Assembly (NCBI GenBank): GCA_045645485.1
Contig: JAZRIX010000007.1
Coordinates: forward strand, 1 to 40,601
Direction of reading: 5' to 3'
Source of the DNA: SIG440 sp045645485
GTDB lineage: Bacteria; Bacillota; Clostridia; Monoglobales; Monoglobaceae
DNA: 40,601 nt
Shown one piece after another: positions 1 to 5,552 of this stretch (positions are counted from its first letter, which is position 1; the number at the start of each line of letters is the position of its first letter). The translations under genes and the position numbers were made by a program. The notes below the pieces were generated by a model, which saw only the letters and a list, made by a program, of their open reading frames with translations, was not told the origin of the DNA and did not search any database.

Positions 1-1
1 A

Positions 2-214
2 AAGCAACGCCCGACACAGGGAGATATAAACCTTGCGTTTGAAATTCTCAACAGCCGAGCGATACAGAAGAAAATAACAATCATATCGTCCGAATGTACG
101 ATAACGGACTTGATAGATATTGACGAAGCAATAGCGGGAAGAATTAAACAGAAAAGCGGGGACTATTGTTTGAATATAGCACCCGACAGAAGCAAGAATT
201 ATAGATTGAAATAA
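2..214 (+). CDS. DnaC-like replicative helicase loader, C-terminal fragment
   Basis: An open frame enters from the left edge and gives 70 residues ending in a stop at 212-214. The text (QGDINLAFEILNSR, then TIISSECTITDLIDIDEAIAGRI, ending DRSKNYRLK) matches the C-terminal part of DnaC/IstB-like AAA+ ATPases, where an 'ISSE' strand is followed by the sensor helix with a conserved arginine (AGRI). These proteins load the replicative helicase at the phage origin. The Walker motifs would lie upstream and are not visible. It differs in sequence from the complete DnaC-like protein at 38142-38990. Having two loaders is odd and bears on whether the left end belongs to the same genome. The family call is moderately confident; the 5' end is cut by the window. 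Confidence 0.7.
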   Translation, partial: KQRPTQGDINLAFEILNSRAIQKKITIISSECTITDLIDIDEAIAGRIKQKSGDYCLNIAPDRSKNYRLK

Positions 215-228
215 TAGGAGAGCAGATA

Positions 229-501
229 ATGAGCATACCAAAACACATTGAGGAAATGAACAATGCAGTAAGAGAGCGAATACACGAAGATTGCAGTATG
301 ACAAAGGTGTATGAAGCCCTATATGATGCAGGGTATCGGAAGCAGAGAAAGGGAGAGTGGAAAATATATTCGTGTTCTTATGAGTGTTCAATATGCAAGG
401 AAGAGTTTGTTCCCGATGGATATGCAGAAGATTATGACCCAATAACCGATTGGGATTTACATTATTGCCCCAACTGCGGTGCGAAGATGAAAGGAGAATG
501 A
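229..501 (+). CDS. Small zinc-ribbon protein with a YDAGYRKQ motif
   Basis: This 90-residue protein has a GGAGAG ribosome site 8-10 bases before the ATG. The N-terminal half is helical and carries ALYDAGYRKQR (about 30-40). The C-terminal half has two cysteine pairs, CSYECSIC (about 49-56) and CPNCGAKM (about 80-87), typical of a zinc ribbon. Such proteins are common in early operons of Clostridia phages and have no established function. The ALYDAGYRKQR stretch is shared at DNA level with the gene at 40099-40494 (36 bases, one mismatch), suggesting the two genes recombine or descend from one module. It is followed within 4 bases by the pentapeptide gene, so they are probably co-transcribed. 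Confidence 0.75.
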   Translation: MSIPKHIEEMNNAVRERIHEDCSMTKVYEALYDAGYRKQRKGEWKIYSCSYECSICKEEFVPDGYAEDYDPITDWDLHYCPNCGAKMKGE

Positions 502-608
502 GATATGAGAGATATAAGCAAACAAGAGCTTGATAAGATTATAGACAAACATAAGTTATGGTTACAAAGTAACAGTGAAAAAGGCGAAAGAGCGAATTTG
601 AGTTATGC
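490..608 (+). repeat. 119-bp exact direct repeat, left copy
   Basis: Bases 490-608 are identical to 40483-40601 (offset 39,993). The repeat covers the ribosome site and first 34 codons of the pentapeptide-repeat gene. The bases just before it differ (g at 489, a at 40482). The right copy runs to the last base of the window, as expected if a circular or terminally redundant genome had been cut, with 489 extra bases attached on the left. Confidence 0.95.
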
Positions 609-957
609 GGATTTGCGTTATGCGGATTTGCGTTATGCGAATTTGAGTTATGCGGATTTGAGTTCTGCGAATTTGCGTTCTGCGGATTTGAGTTCTGCGA
701 ATTTGCGTTATGCGGATTTGAGTTCTGCGGATTTGGATTTTTCAGCGTTCCCTTTATGGTGTGGCGGTTTAGATGTAAACATAGACGATAGACAAGCTAC
801 ACAGTTATTATATCACCTTATCCGTAATGTGAAATACAGTAAGAATACAAGTGCAAAGCTAAAACGTATATGCAAGATAAAAAGCCTTGTGAAACAAGCT
901 AACGAATTTCATCGTGTAAAAGAGTGCGGAGAGATAGAGCAAGGCGGTGCGGAATAA
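505..957 (+). CDS. Pentapeptide-repeat protein
   Basis: The 150-residue protein has a helical N-terminus (about 1-30), then about nine consecutive A(D/N)L(S/R)(Y/S) pentapeptides (about 31-77), then a C-terminal domain starting DFSAFPLWCGGLDV that is familiar from Firmicutes pentapeptide proteins. Pentapeptide repeats fold as a right-handed quadrilateral beta-helix. Some members mimic DNA and bind gyrase, but most phage copies have no known role. AAGGAG lies at the right distance before the ATG. The stop overlaps the next start (TAATG at 955-959). The repeats are almost identical at DNA level, so the copy number is likely to vary. The start of the gene is repeated at the right edge of the window. 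Confidence 0.85.
   Translation: MRDISKQELDKIIDKHKLWLQSNSEKGERANLSYADLRYADLRYANLSYADLSSANLRSADLSSANLRYADLSSADLDFSAFPLWCGGLDVNIDDRQATQLLYHLIRNVKYSKNTSAKLKRICKIKSLVKQANEFHRVKECGEIEQGGAE
595..735 (+). repeat. 15-bp tandem repeat array inside the pentapeptide gene
   Basis: About nine copies of a 15-base unit (close to GCGGATTTGCGTTAT) follow each other with few differences, mostly tat/tct and cgt/agt swaps. Each unit encodes one pentapeptide. Near-identity at synonymous positions points to recent expansion by slippage or unequal recombination, and explains why an assembler might break here. Confidence 0.85.
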
Positions 958-1145
958 TGATTGGTGCTTTACTGCTTTATGCTTGTTGCTATGCAATTAT
1001 GCTGAAAGGTGTTCCGTTTTGGTTGCACTTTATTTTGCGGATTGTTACTGTAATATGTGGTGCTGTGGCACTTATGATATGGGAACAAACGAAACACAGA
1101 TTGGAAGCTCTTGAAAAGAAACTTCGTGAGAAAGGCGGTGAGTGA
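957..1145 (+). CDS. Small two-helix membrane protein
   Basis: This 62-residue protein starts at an ATG that shares a base with the preceding stop (TAATG), which favours translational coupling over the longer frame opening at 924. Two hydrophobic stretches (about residues 2-18 and 20-42, GALLLYACCYAIML and FILRIVTVICGAVALMIW) predict a membrane hairpin. A charged helical tail follows (EQTKHRLEALEKKLREKGGE). Its end is close to the next gene. No function is recognised. Small membrane proteins in phage early operons sometimes act in exclusion or host takeover, but nothing here shows that. Confidence 0.7.
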   Translation: MIGALLLYACCYAIMLKGVPFWLHFILRIVTVICGAVALMIWEQTKHRLEALEKKLREKGGE

Positions 1146-1146
1146 T

Positions 1147-1704
1147 ATGCCACGATATATTGATGCGGATGCTTTGATTCGCCTGATTGAAATTGATGCC
1201 GTTTGCAATAGCGGGAACTTTAGCAAAAGAGATGTAATATTGAATGTAAAGGCATCACCCACTGTCGATATCGTGCCGAGGAGCGAATACGATGCGGTTG
1301 TAAGTGCGGTTGACAATAGCACGAAAGAATTTTTGAAACTTCACGATGCTTATCAAAAGCAAAAAAGCGAGGTTAACAAACTCAACTATACTTTGCTTGG
1401 AGTAATGCACTCCGTTGACAAATGGCTTGAGGGAGAAGAACTTGAACAAGACGAGGTAAACCGAGCTATCACAATGCGAGAAAAAACGCTACAAATCATC
1501 GAGAACACAAAGACCGAGGTTGCGAGGGAGATGTTCGAGGAGATCGAGTCAGAAATCAAAGAAGCACTTAATAGCAATTACAGAGCAAGACCTCACATTG
1601 CAGAGTCGGAAGAACTTTACCACATTGTAGAGGGCAAGATAGCTGCCTTGAGTGGCATAGAAGATTTTATTGCTGAACTCAAAAAGAAATACATAGGAGA
1701 ATAA
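1147..1704 (+). CDS. Hypothetical phage protein, MPRYIDADAL family
   Basis: The 185-residue protein is read from ATG 1147, preceded by AAAGGCGGTGAG; a longer frame from 1111 has no better ribosome site. It begins MPRYIDADALIRLIE and later has SPTVDIVPRSEYDAVV (about 38-53), a recurring signature in Firmicutes prophages whose role is unknown. The rest is strongly helical and charged (about 60-185), ending ELKKKYIGE. It is the last plus-strand gene of the early block before convergent minus-strand genes. Confident as a gene; function unknown. Confidence 0.8.
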   Translation: MPRYIDADALIRLIEIDAVCNSGNFSKRDVILNVKASPTVDIVPRSEYDAVVSAVDNSTKEFLKLHDAYQKQKSEVNKLNYTLLGVMHSVDKWLEGEELEQDEVNRAITMREKTLQIIENTKTEVAREMFEEIESEIKEALNSNYRARPHIAESEELYHIVEGKIAALSGIEDFIAELKKKYIGE

Positions 1705-1706
1705 AA

Positions 1707-1731
1707 AGGGGGAGTCATTGCGACTCCCCCT
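1707..1731 (-). terminator. Rho-independent terminator between convergent operons
   Basis: A perfect 10-bp stem (AGGGGGAGTC / GACTCCCCCT) closes a five-base loop. Read on the minus strand it is followed by TTTTTAT, giving a good U-tract for the leftward operon ending at 1737. On the plus strand the tail (TAATTCTT) is weaker, so it may act in both directions with unequal strength. Confidence 0.85.
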
Positions 1732-1736
1732 AATTC

Positions 1737-1937
1737 TTACTGCTCTGTACCGATCTCGTTTGCCTTGTACTGATCTTTATACCATTCTCCGTGAGCAAGC
1801 ACCTTGTTTGCTTCCTCTTCTGTTAAATCAGAAGCGAACTCTATTGAATTTACAAAGTCGAAGCACAAGCCTTGCTTCCTGTAGTAAGCCTTTCTACCGT
1901 CATTAAAGCCATACAAATTCTTGATGTAAACCTTCAT
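1737..1937 (-). CDS. Small hypothetical protein
   Basis: This 66-residue protein starts MKVYIKNLYGFNDGRKAYYRKQG and has AAGGAAG upstream of its ATG. It is rich in aromatic and charged residues and contains an acidic helix (DLTEEEANKVLAHGEWY, about 38-54). No family is recognised. It is the last of four short minus-strand genes (2580 to 1737) read from one promoter and ending at the hairpin at 1707-1731. The ribosome site and tight packing support it being real. Its function is unknown; accessory or anti-defence roles are possible but unproven. Confidence 0.7.
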   Translation of the reverse strand: MKVYIKNLYGFNDGRKAYYRKQGLCFDFVNSIEFASDLTEEEANKVLAHGEWYKDQYKANEIGTEQ

Positions 1938-1954
1938 ATCATTACTTCCTTTCT

Positions 1955-2158
1955 TTATTGTGCTTCTTCAAGATAAAATTCCAAATTGTCAATATTGTTG
2001 CGATACGCATATTTCAAACGCTCGATGATCTTTTTTGCCCCCTGCTTTGAAAATCTCCAACAATAATCTTTTACAGGTGTCCATCCATCAACACATTTGT
2101 TCTTCTTATATTTTGTCGTGTTGAATTGCTTGTTGTGCATAACGATGTAATATTTCAT
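1955..2158 (-). CDS. Small hypothetical protein
   Basis: I place the start at the ATG at 2158 (MKYYIVMHNKQFN), which has AAAGGAG nine bases upstream, rather than the longer frame from 2179, which would include that ribosome site in its coding sequence. The product has 67 residues. It is basic and aromatic, with WTPVKDYCWRFSKQGAKKIIERLKYAYRN in the centre resembling a small alpha/beta fold. No family is recognised. It lies 17 bases upstream of the last gene of the same leftward operon. Confidence 0.7.
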   Translation of the reverse strand: MKYYIVMHNKQFNTTKYKKNKCVDGWTPVKDYCWRFSKQGAKKIIERLKYAYRNNIDNLEFYLEEAQ

Positions 2159-2171
2159 TTCTTTTCTCCTT

Positions 2172-2375
2172 TCAACCAATGCAATGAATTACCAATATAG
2201 CATCTGAATCTGCGTTGATTGATGTTATTGCGCTGTCTAATATGTAATCTTCTAAATATGCTTCTCCGATTATGTCTGTTGTGTATCTTTTGTATGTTCC
2301 TGCCGATGTCTGCTTGTGCCATATTGTTATTTCTTGTGAGTAGGTAAGGCATTGTATAAATTGTCTAACCGTCAT
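2172..2375 (-). CDS. Small hypothetical protein
   Basis: This 67-residue protein (MTVRQFIQCLTYSQEITIWHK) has AAGGAAA before its ATG. It contains a stretch EAYLEDYILDSAITSINADSDAILVIHCIG at the C-terminus that looks like alternating helix and strand. A frame shifted by one base over the same region (2155-2352) has no ribosome site and is rejected. It is the second gene of the minus-strand quartet. No function is recognised. Confidence 0.65.
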   Translation of the reverse strand: MTVRQFIQCLTYSQEITIWHKQTSAGTYKRYTTDIIGEAYLEDYILDSAITSINADSDAILVIHCIG

Positions 2376-2391
2376 TTTTAATTTTCCTTTC

Positions 2392-2580
2392 TTATGCGAG
2401 AATAATTCCTGTTTGTATGTAGAACATCATATCGTTATAGCTGCCGAATGTGATGCAATGCCGCATATCTTCTGCGCTTGTAAGTTCATAGATCGGAGCA
2501 TCAAGCTCGTTTTCGTCAGTTGGCAATATCTTCTCATAATACCAAGTGCCATATTCTTTCTTACATCTTACCTTTGTCAT
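2392..2580 (-). CDS. Small hypothetical protein, first gene of the leftward operon
   Basis: This 62-residue protein (MTKVRCKKEYGTWYYEKI) has AAAGGAAA just upstream and is the first gene after the minus-strand promoter at 2632-2660. It is acidic in the middle (TDENELDAPIYELTSAEDMRH), with an aromatic C-terminus. No known family. Because its promoter contains the palindrome matched at 2705-2722, the whole quartet is probably under control of the ribbon-helix-helix protein encoded divergently. Confidence 0.7.
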   Translation of the reverse strand: MTKVRCKKEYGTWYYEKILPTDENELDAPIYELTSAEDMRHCITFGSYNDMMFYIQTGIILA

Positions 2581-2631
2581 TTTCTTTTTCCTTTCATTTC
2601 CGAACGTGTGTTCCCGTCCTGTTGTGATTAT

Positions 2632-2660
2632 ATTATATCATACTTGCACAAGTATGTCAA
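2632..2660 (-). promoter_or_regulatory. Consensus sigma-A promoter for the leftward quartet
   Basis: On the minus strand the sequence gives TTGACA (2660-2655), a 17-base spacer and TATAAT (2637-2632), a perfect match to the housekeeping consensus. The spacer is filled by an 18-bp palindrome, so a bound repressor would block RNA polymerase directly. Confidence 0.88.
2639..2656. promoter_or_regulatory. Operator O1, palindrome in the leftward promoter
   Basis: CATACTTGCACAAGTATG is a perfect 8+2+8 inverted repeat lying between the -35 and -10 boxes of the minus-strand promoter. A near copy is centred 66 bp to the right. The adjacent ribbon-helix-helix gene is the natural candidate for the protein that binds both. 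Confidence 0.8.
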
Positions 2661-2704
2661 TCGGCAGAGTAGCCAAAGTTTTAGGGTGATTTTTGTATAC
2701 TTTG

Positions 2705-2722
2705 CATACTTGCGTAAGTATG
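2705..2722. promoter_or_regulatory. Operator O2, palindrome over the -35 of the rightward promoter
   Basis: CATACTTGCGTAAGTATG has 7-bp arms and differs from O1 only in the centre. It overlaps the -35 region of the promoter reading into the ribbon-helix-helix gene, which suggests autorepression. Confidence 0.8.
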
Positions 2723-2738
2723 GCATTTGTGTTATAAT
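2710..2738 (+). promoter_or_regulatory. Extended -10 promoter for the ribbon-helix-helix gene
   Basis: TATAAT at 2733-2738 is preceded by TGT, making an extended -10 element (TGnTATAAT). A weak -35 (TTGCGT, 2710-2715) lies 17 bases upstream. The start of transcription would be near 2745, 18 bases before the gene. Confidence 0.75.
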
Positions 2739-2762
2739 AATATATGGAAAGTGGGTGAGAAT

Positions 2763-2978
2763 ATGGAAAACGAAAAGAGGAAGACGAGAACATCAGCGGC
2801 GGTCAAGAATAGATATAATGAAAAAGCATATGATCGCATCAATTTTGTAGTCCCCAAAGGAGAAAAGGACAGGATCAAGGCTGCTGCAGAAAAGAGCGGC
2901 GAAAGCGTAAATAGCTTAATCAATAGGGTTGTCAAGGCAGAAGTTGAAAAAATCGAGGCAGAAAGCAAAGGTTTGTGA
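2763..2978 (+). CDS. Ribbon-helix-helix (Arc/CopG-like) transcriptional regulator
   Basis: The product has 71 residues. After a basic arm (1-22), DRINFVVPKGEKDRIKAAAEKSGESVNSLINRVVKAEVEKI shows the ribbon-helix-helix pattern: a short beta strand (24-31), helix A (32-44), a GES turn and helix B (48-65). Proteins of this type dimerise and insert the paired strand into the major groove of short palindromes. ATG 2763 is chosen because the upstream ATG-like start at 2727 would lie inside the promoter. GGTGAG precedes it weakly. Two matching palindromes flank its promoter, so it probably represses itself and the leftward operon. The stop overlaps the first of three TGTGACT repeats. Confidence 0.85.
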   Translation: MENEKRKTRTSAAVKNRYNEKAYDRINFVVPKGEKDRIKAAAEKSGESVNSLINRVVKAEVEKIEAESKGL

Positions 2979-3010
2979 CTTGGTGTGACTAAATCATATT
3001 GCTTGTGACT
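2974..3010 (+). repeat. Three helically phased TGTGACT repeats
   Basis: The heptamer TGTGACT occurs at 2974-2980, 2984-2990 and 3004-3010. The starts are 10 and 20 bp apart, so all three face the same side of the helix. They run up to and into the spacer of the promoter at 2999-3027. They may bind a late activator, or the small terminase encoded just downstream. Confidence 0.75.
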
Positions 3011-3027
3011 GTTTCGGGCGATATAAT
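2999..3027 (+). promoter_or_regulatory. Probable late promoter upstream of the packaging genes
   Basis: TTGCTT (2999-3004), 17 bases, then TATAAT (3022-3027). The predicted RNA would start near 3034 and meet an intrinsic terminator within about 55 nt. The overlapping heptamer repeats suggest an activator. It is well placed to drive the terminase-to-capsid operon. Confidence 0.7.
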
Positions 3028-3055
3028 GTACAATGGATAAAAACAAATAGAGAAG

Positions 3056-3089
3056 GCACTGCTCTCACCGGAGCGGTGCTTTTTCTTTT
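3056..3089 (+). terminator. Intrinsic terminator between the late promoter and terS
   Basis: GCACTGCTC (3056-3064) pairs with GAGCGGTGC (3071-3079) around a six-base loop, with one G-T pair, and is followed by TTTTTCTTTT. It sits about 20 nt after the predicted start of the late transcript, an arrangement known from antitermination-controlled late operons. It may also end transcription of the regulator gene upstream. Confidence 0.82.
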
Positions 3090-3147
3090 GAAGCGAAGCA
3101 GCAGTAGCTGTACACTTTTCTTTTGCCGTGTTTTTTTCATTTGGTGT

Positions 3148-3237
3148 ATGGCTATCAAATATCACTCCGAGGCGGTGCTACAGGGCATCGCCTATGCTGT
3201 AAGCGAATTAAAAGGAAAGGGGGCAAAAGTATGCTGA
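3148..3237 (+). CDS. Possible 29-residue peptide before terS
   Basis: ATG 3148 opens a frame of 29 codons (MAIKYHSEAVLQGIAYAVSELKGKGAKVC) whose stop overlaps the start of the small terminase gene. Similar short peptides containing AVLQGIAYA occur upstream of small terminase genes in Firmicutes prophages, as I recall. The ribosome site is poor (GGTGT), so it may be a coupled leader peptide or a non-coding coincidence. Confidence 0.4.
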   Translation: MAIKYHSEAVLQGIAYAVSELKGKGAKVC

Positions 3238-3659
3238 CAGCAAAACAAGAGAAATTCGTACAGAATATTATAGTAGGTATGACACAAGCAGATGCATACC
3301 GAAACTCCTACAATGCCGAAAAAATGACCGACAAGCAGATTTGGGAAGAAGCAAGTAAATTGATGGCGAAGCCCAAGGTCTCCCAAAGGGTGCAAGAATT
3401 ACGGAATGAAATGGCAAATGAGAGCATAATGACAGCAAAAGAGAGATTGGAGTTTCTTACAAAGGTCATAATGGGTGAAGAAAAGGATATAAAAATCACT
3501 CTTTCGGGTGCTGTCGATGCGGAAGCCGATCTGAATATAAAGCTCAAAGCTATTGACATCATGAACAAGATGCAGGGCGAATACATTCAGAAGGTTGTTG
3601 CGGATGTGACCACATACGAAGAAAACTTGAAAAAGGTTGTTGATAAGGATGAATATTAA
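3231..3659 (+). CDS. terS: Terminase small subunit
   Basis: This 142-residue protein starts MLTAKQEKFVQNIIVGMTQADAYRNSY, the helix-turn-helix typical of Terminase_2-type small subunits (consensus 'LT.kQ..Fv..y..g.n...Aa..aGY'). It continues with EEASKLMAKPKVSQRVQELRNE and a helical oligomerisation region. It recognises phage DNA and recruits the large subunit for packaging. ATG 3231 has AAAGGAAAGGGGG upstream; the longer frame from 3123 has no ribosome site. The large subunit gene overlaps its end. The TGTGACT repeats about 220 bp upstream are candidate binding sites. Confidence 0.88.
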   Translation: MLTAKQEKFVQNIIVGMTQADAYRNSYNAEKMTDKQIWEEASKLMAKPKVSQRVQELRNEMANESIMTAKERLEFLTKVIMGEEKDIKITLSGAVDAEADLNIKLKAIDIMNKMQGEYIQKVVADVTTYEENLKKVVDKDEY

Positions 3660-5295
3660 CACCAAGCGATATATTGAAAACTATATCAAGATTCGCAACA
3701 AGGAAGGCAAAATCGTTTCCTTCAAGCTTAACGAACCGCAGCAGAGGCTGTATAACATCATAAAGGAACAGAAGAAAGCGAAAAAGCCTGTCAGGGTGAT
3801 TATATTAAAAGCTCGTCAGATGGGATTTAGCACTCTAACGGAAAGCATACTGTTCAAAGAAACGGTTACAAAGTTCAACAGGCGAACAGGCATTATTACG
3901 CACCTTGCATCCGCTACATCAAACCTTTTTAATATGTCAAAGCTGATGTATGACGAGCTTCCCGAAGATATGAAGCCTTCGGTAAAGAAAAGTAATGCAC
4001 AGGAGCTTATATTTGACAACGATACAGGAACAGGACTAAAAAGCAAGATAAAGTGTATGACCGCAGGAACAAGCGGTGTAGGTCGTTCTGATACCTTTGA
4101 CAACCTGCATCTGTCGGAGCTTGCCTTTTGGGAAGGTGATGTTACCGCAACGCTGACAGGACTTTTTCAAGCTGTTCCTAATTTGCCCGACACAATGATT
4201 ATCATTGAGAGTACAGCAAACGGCTTTGAGAAGTTCAAGGAGCTTTGGGAACAGGCGGTAAGTGGAGAGAGCGACTTCATCCCTCTCTTTGTTGCGTGGT
4301 GGGAAATGCCGGAATATTCGATGCCGTATAGTGGCTTCAAGCTGACAGCCGAGGAAGAAAAGCTAAAAGAGCTATACAATCTCACTAATGACCAATTAGA
4401 GTGGCGAAGATGGTGTATAAGAAACAACTGTCAGAACGATATAGACCAATTCAAGCAGGAATACCCAAGCAATCCTGATGAAGCCTTTATTGGCACAGGT
4501 AGCTGTATTTTTGACAGAGAAGCAATAATAAACAGATTGCGATATGTGCCTAAACCTATTAAACAAGGTTACTTCATATATGACGAGGAAGATGCCAAGC
4601 ACAACATAATGAGTAATATTCGTTGGGTAAACGATAAAAAAGGCTGCATAAAGATATTTAAGCTCCCTAATCAGCCGGCATTCACGAAGTATTGCATTGG
4701 CGGTGATACAGCAGGAGATACGCAAGGTGACGAGTTTTCAAGTGATGTTGTTGATGCAAAGAGCCTTGAACAGGTCGCAACGCTTACAATGCAGACTGAC
4801 GAGGACTTATATGCAAAGCAAATGTATTGTTTAGGTAAATATTATGGGTGGGCTTTAATGGCTATAGAAACGAATTACAGCACCTATCCGCAGAAGAAAC
4901 TTGAAGAGCTTGGCTATCCTAACTTCTATGTGCGTGAAGTTGTTGATAGGTTTGATAAGGCGGTTACAAAGCAATTCGGATTTAACACCAATAAAAAGAC
5001 AAAGCCGTTGATATTGGCTAATTTGGTTGAGTTAGTCAGAGAACACACCGATATATTTAACGATGAAAAAACATTAAGGGAAATGCTTACGTTTGTTAAA
5101 AAAGACGGTGGCAAGCAAGAAGCGGAAGAAGGTTATCACGATGATAAGGTAATGTCTATTGCTATTGCACATCAAGCTACAAGCCAAGTCATATTCCCGA
5201 CAGAGCCTATTATAATGCCGTCAAGATACGGATTTAACATAGAAAAACAATACGAAACACAATACGATTACGGAGAGGAAATAACGATAGTATGA
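3649..5295 (+). CDS. terL: Terminase large subunit (packaging ATPase and nuclease)
   Basis: From ATG 3649 the product has 548 residues, the usual size. The ATPase domain shows an atypical Walker A, KARQMGFST (54-62), a Walker B-like LHLSELAFW, and a coupling motif IIIESTANG (about 184-192). The RNase H-like nuclease shows acidic residues in CIGGDTAGD (D353), AIETN (E407) and YHDDKVMS (D498/D499). It drives DNA into the prohead through the portal and cuts it. A TTG start at 3637 is possible but lies too close to AAAAGG. It overlaps terS, and its stop overlaps the next start (ATGA). Confidence 0.93.
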   Translation: MNINTKRYIENYIKIRNKEGKIVSFKLNEPQQRLYNIIKEQKKAKKPVRVIILKARQMGFSTLTESILFKETVTKFNRRTGIITHLASATSNLFNMSKLMYDELPEDMKPSVKKSNAQELIFDNDTGTGLKSKIKCMTAGTSGVGRSDTFDNLHLSELAFWEGDVTATLTGLFQAVPNLPDTMIIIESTANGFEKFKELWEQAVSGESDFIPLFVAWWEMPEYSMPYSGFKLTAEEEKLKELYNLTNDQLEWRRWCIRNNCQNDIDQFKQEYPSNPDEAFIGTGSCIFDREAIINRLRYVPKPIKQGYFIYDEEDAKHNIMSNIRWVNDKKGCIKIFKLPNQPAFTKYCIGGDTAGDTQGDEFSSDVVDAKSLEQVATLTMQTDEDLYAKQMYCLGKYYGWALMAIETNYSTYPQKKLEELGYPNFYVREVVDRFDKAVTKQFGFNTNKKTKPLILANLVELVREHTDIFNDEKTLREMLTFVKKDGGKQEAEEGYHDDKVMSIAIAHQATSQVIFPTEPIIMPSRYGFNIEKQYETQYDYGEEITIV

Positions 5296-5543
5296 TTGAA
5301 TTTTATTTAATGCTACTTGGTATTGGCACACTTAATATAGTGTGCTTTTTTATTGGCGCAAAGATAGGGCAGAAGGTAGTTAAGGGGGAGGAAATCAAAG
5401 CACCGGAAATTACGATTCCTTCGCCTGTTCGTGATTATCGGAAGAAGAAGCAAGCGGAATATGAGCAAGACAAACTTGATACTATTTTGAATAATATTGA
5501 AAAGTATAACGGAACATCCGTAGGGCAGAAGGATGTGTTGTGA
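5292..5543 (+). CDS. Small membrane-anchored protein between terL and portal
   Basis: The 83-residue product begins with one hydrophobic helix (IEFYLMLLGIGTLNIVCFFIGAKIG, about 2-26), followed by a proline-containing linker and a charged helix (DYRKKKQAEYEQDKLDTILNNIEKYN). The ATG overlaps the terL stop. Similar tiny N-anchored proteins occur at this place in Clostridia phages without known function. The position suggests a packaging or morphogenesis accessory role, but that is inference. Confidence 0.72.
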   Translation: MIEFYLMLLGIGTLNIVCFFIGAKIGQKVVKGEEIKAPEITIPSPVRDYRKKKQAEYEQDKLDTILNNIEKYNGTSVGQKDVL

Positions 5544-5552
5544 GGTGATTAA

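Noticed and set aside
969..1322. A 117-codon minus-strand frame across the 957 and 1147 genes
   Set aside because: Spans two coupled plus-strand genes with good ribosome sites and has none of its own.
2413..2850. A 145-codon plus-strand frame
   Set aside because: Runs antisense to the 2392 gene and straight through both promoters and operators; no ribosome site.
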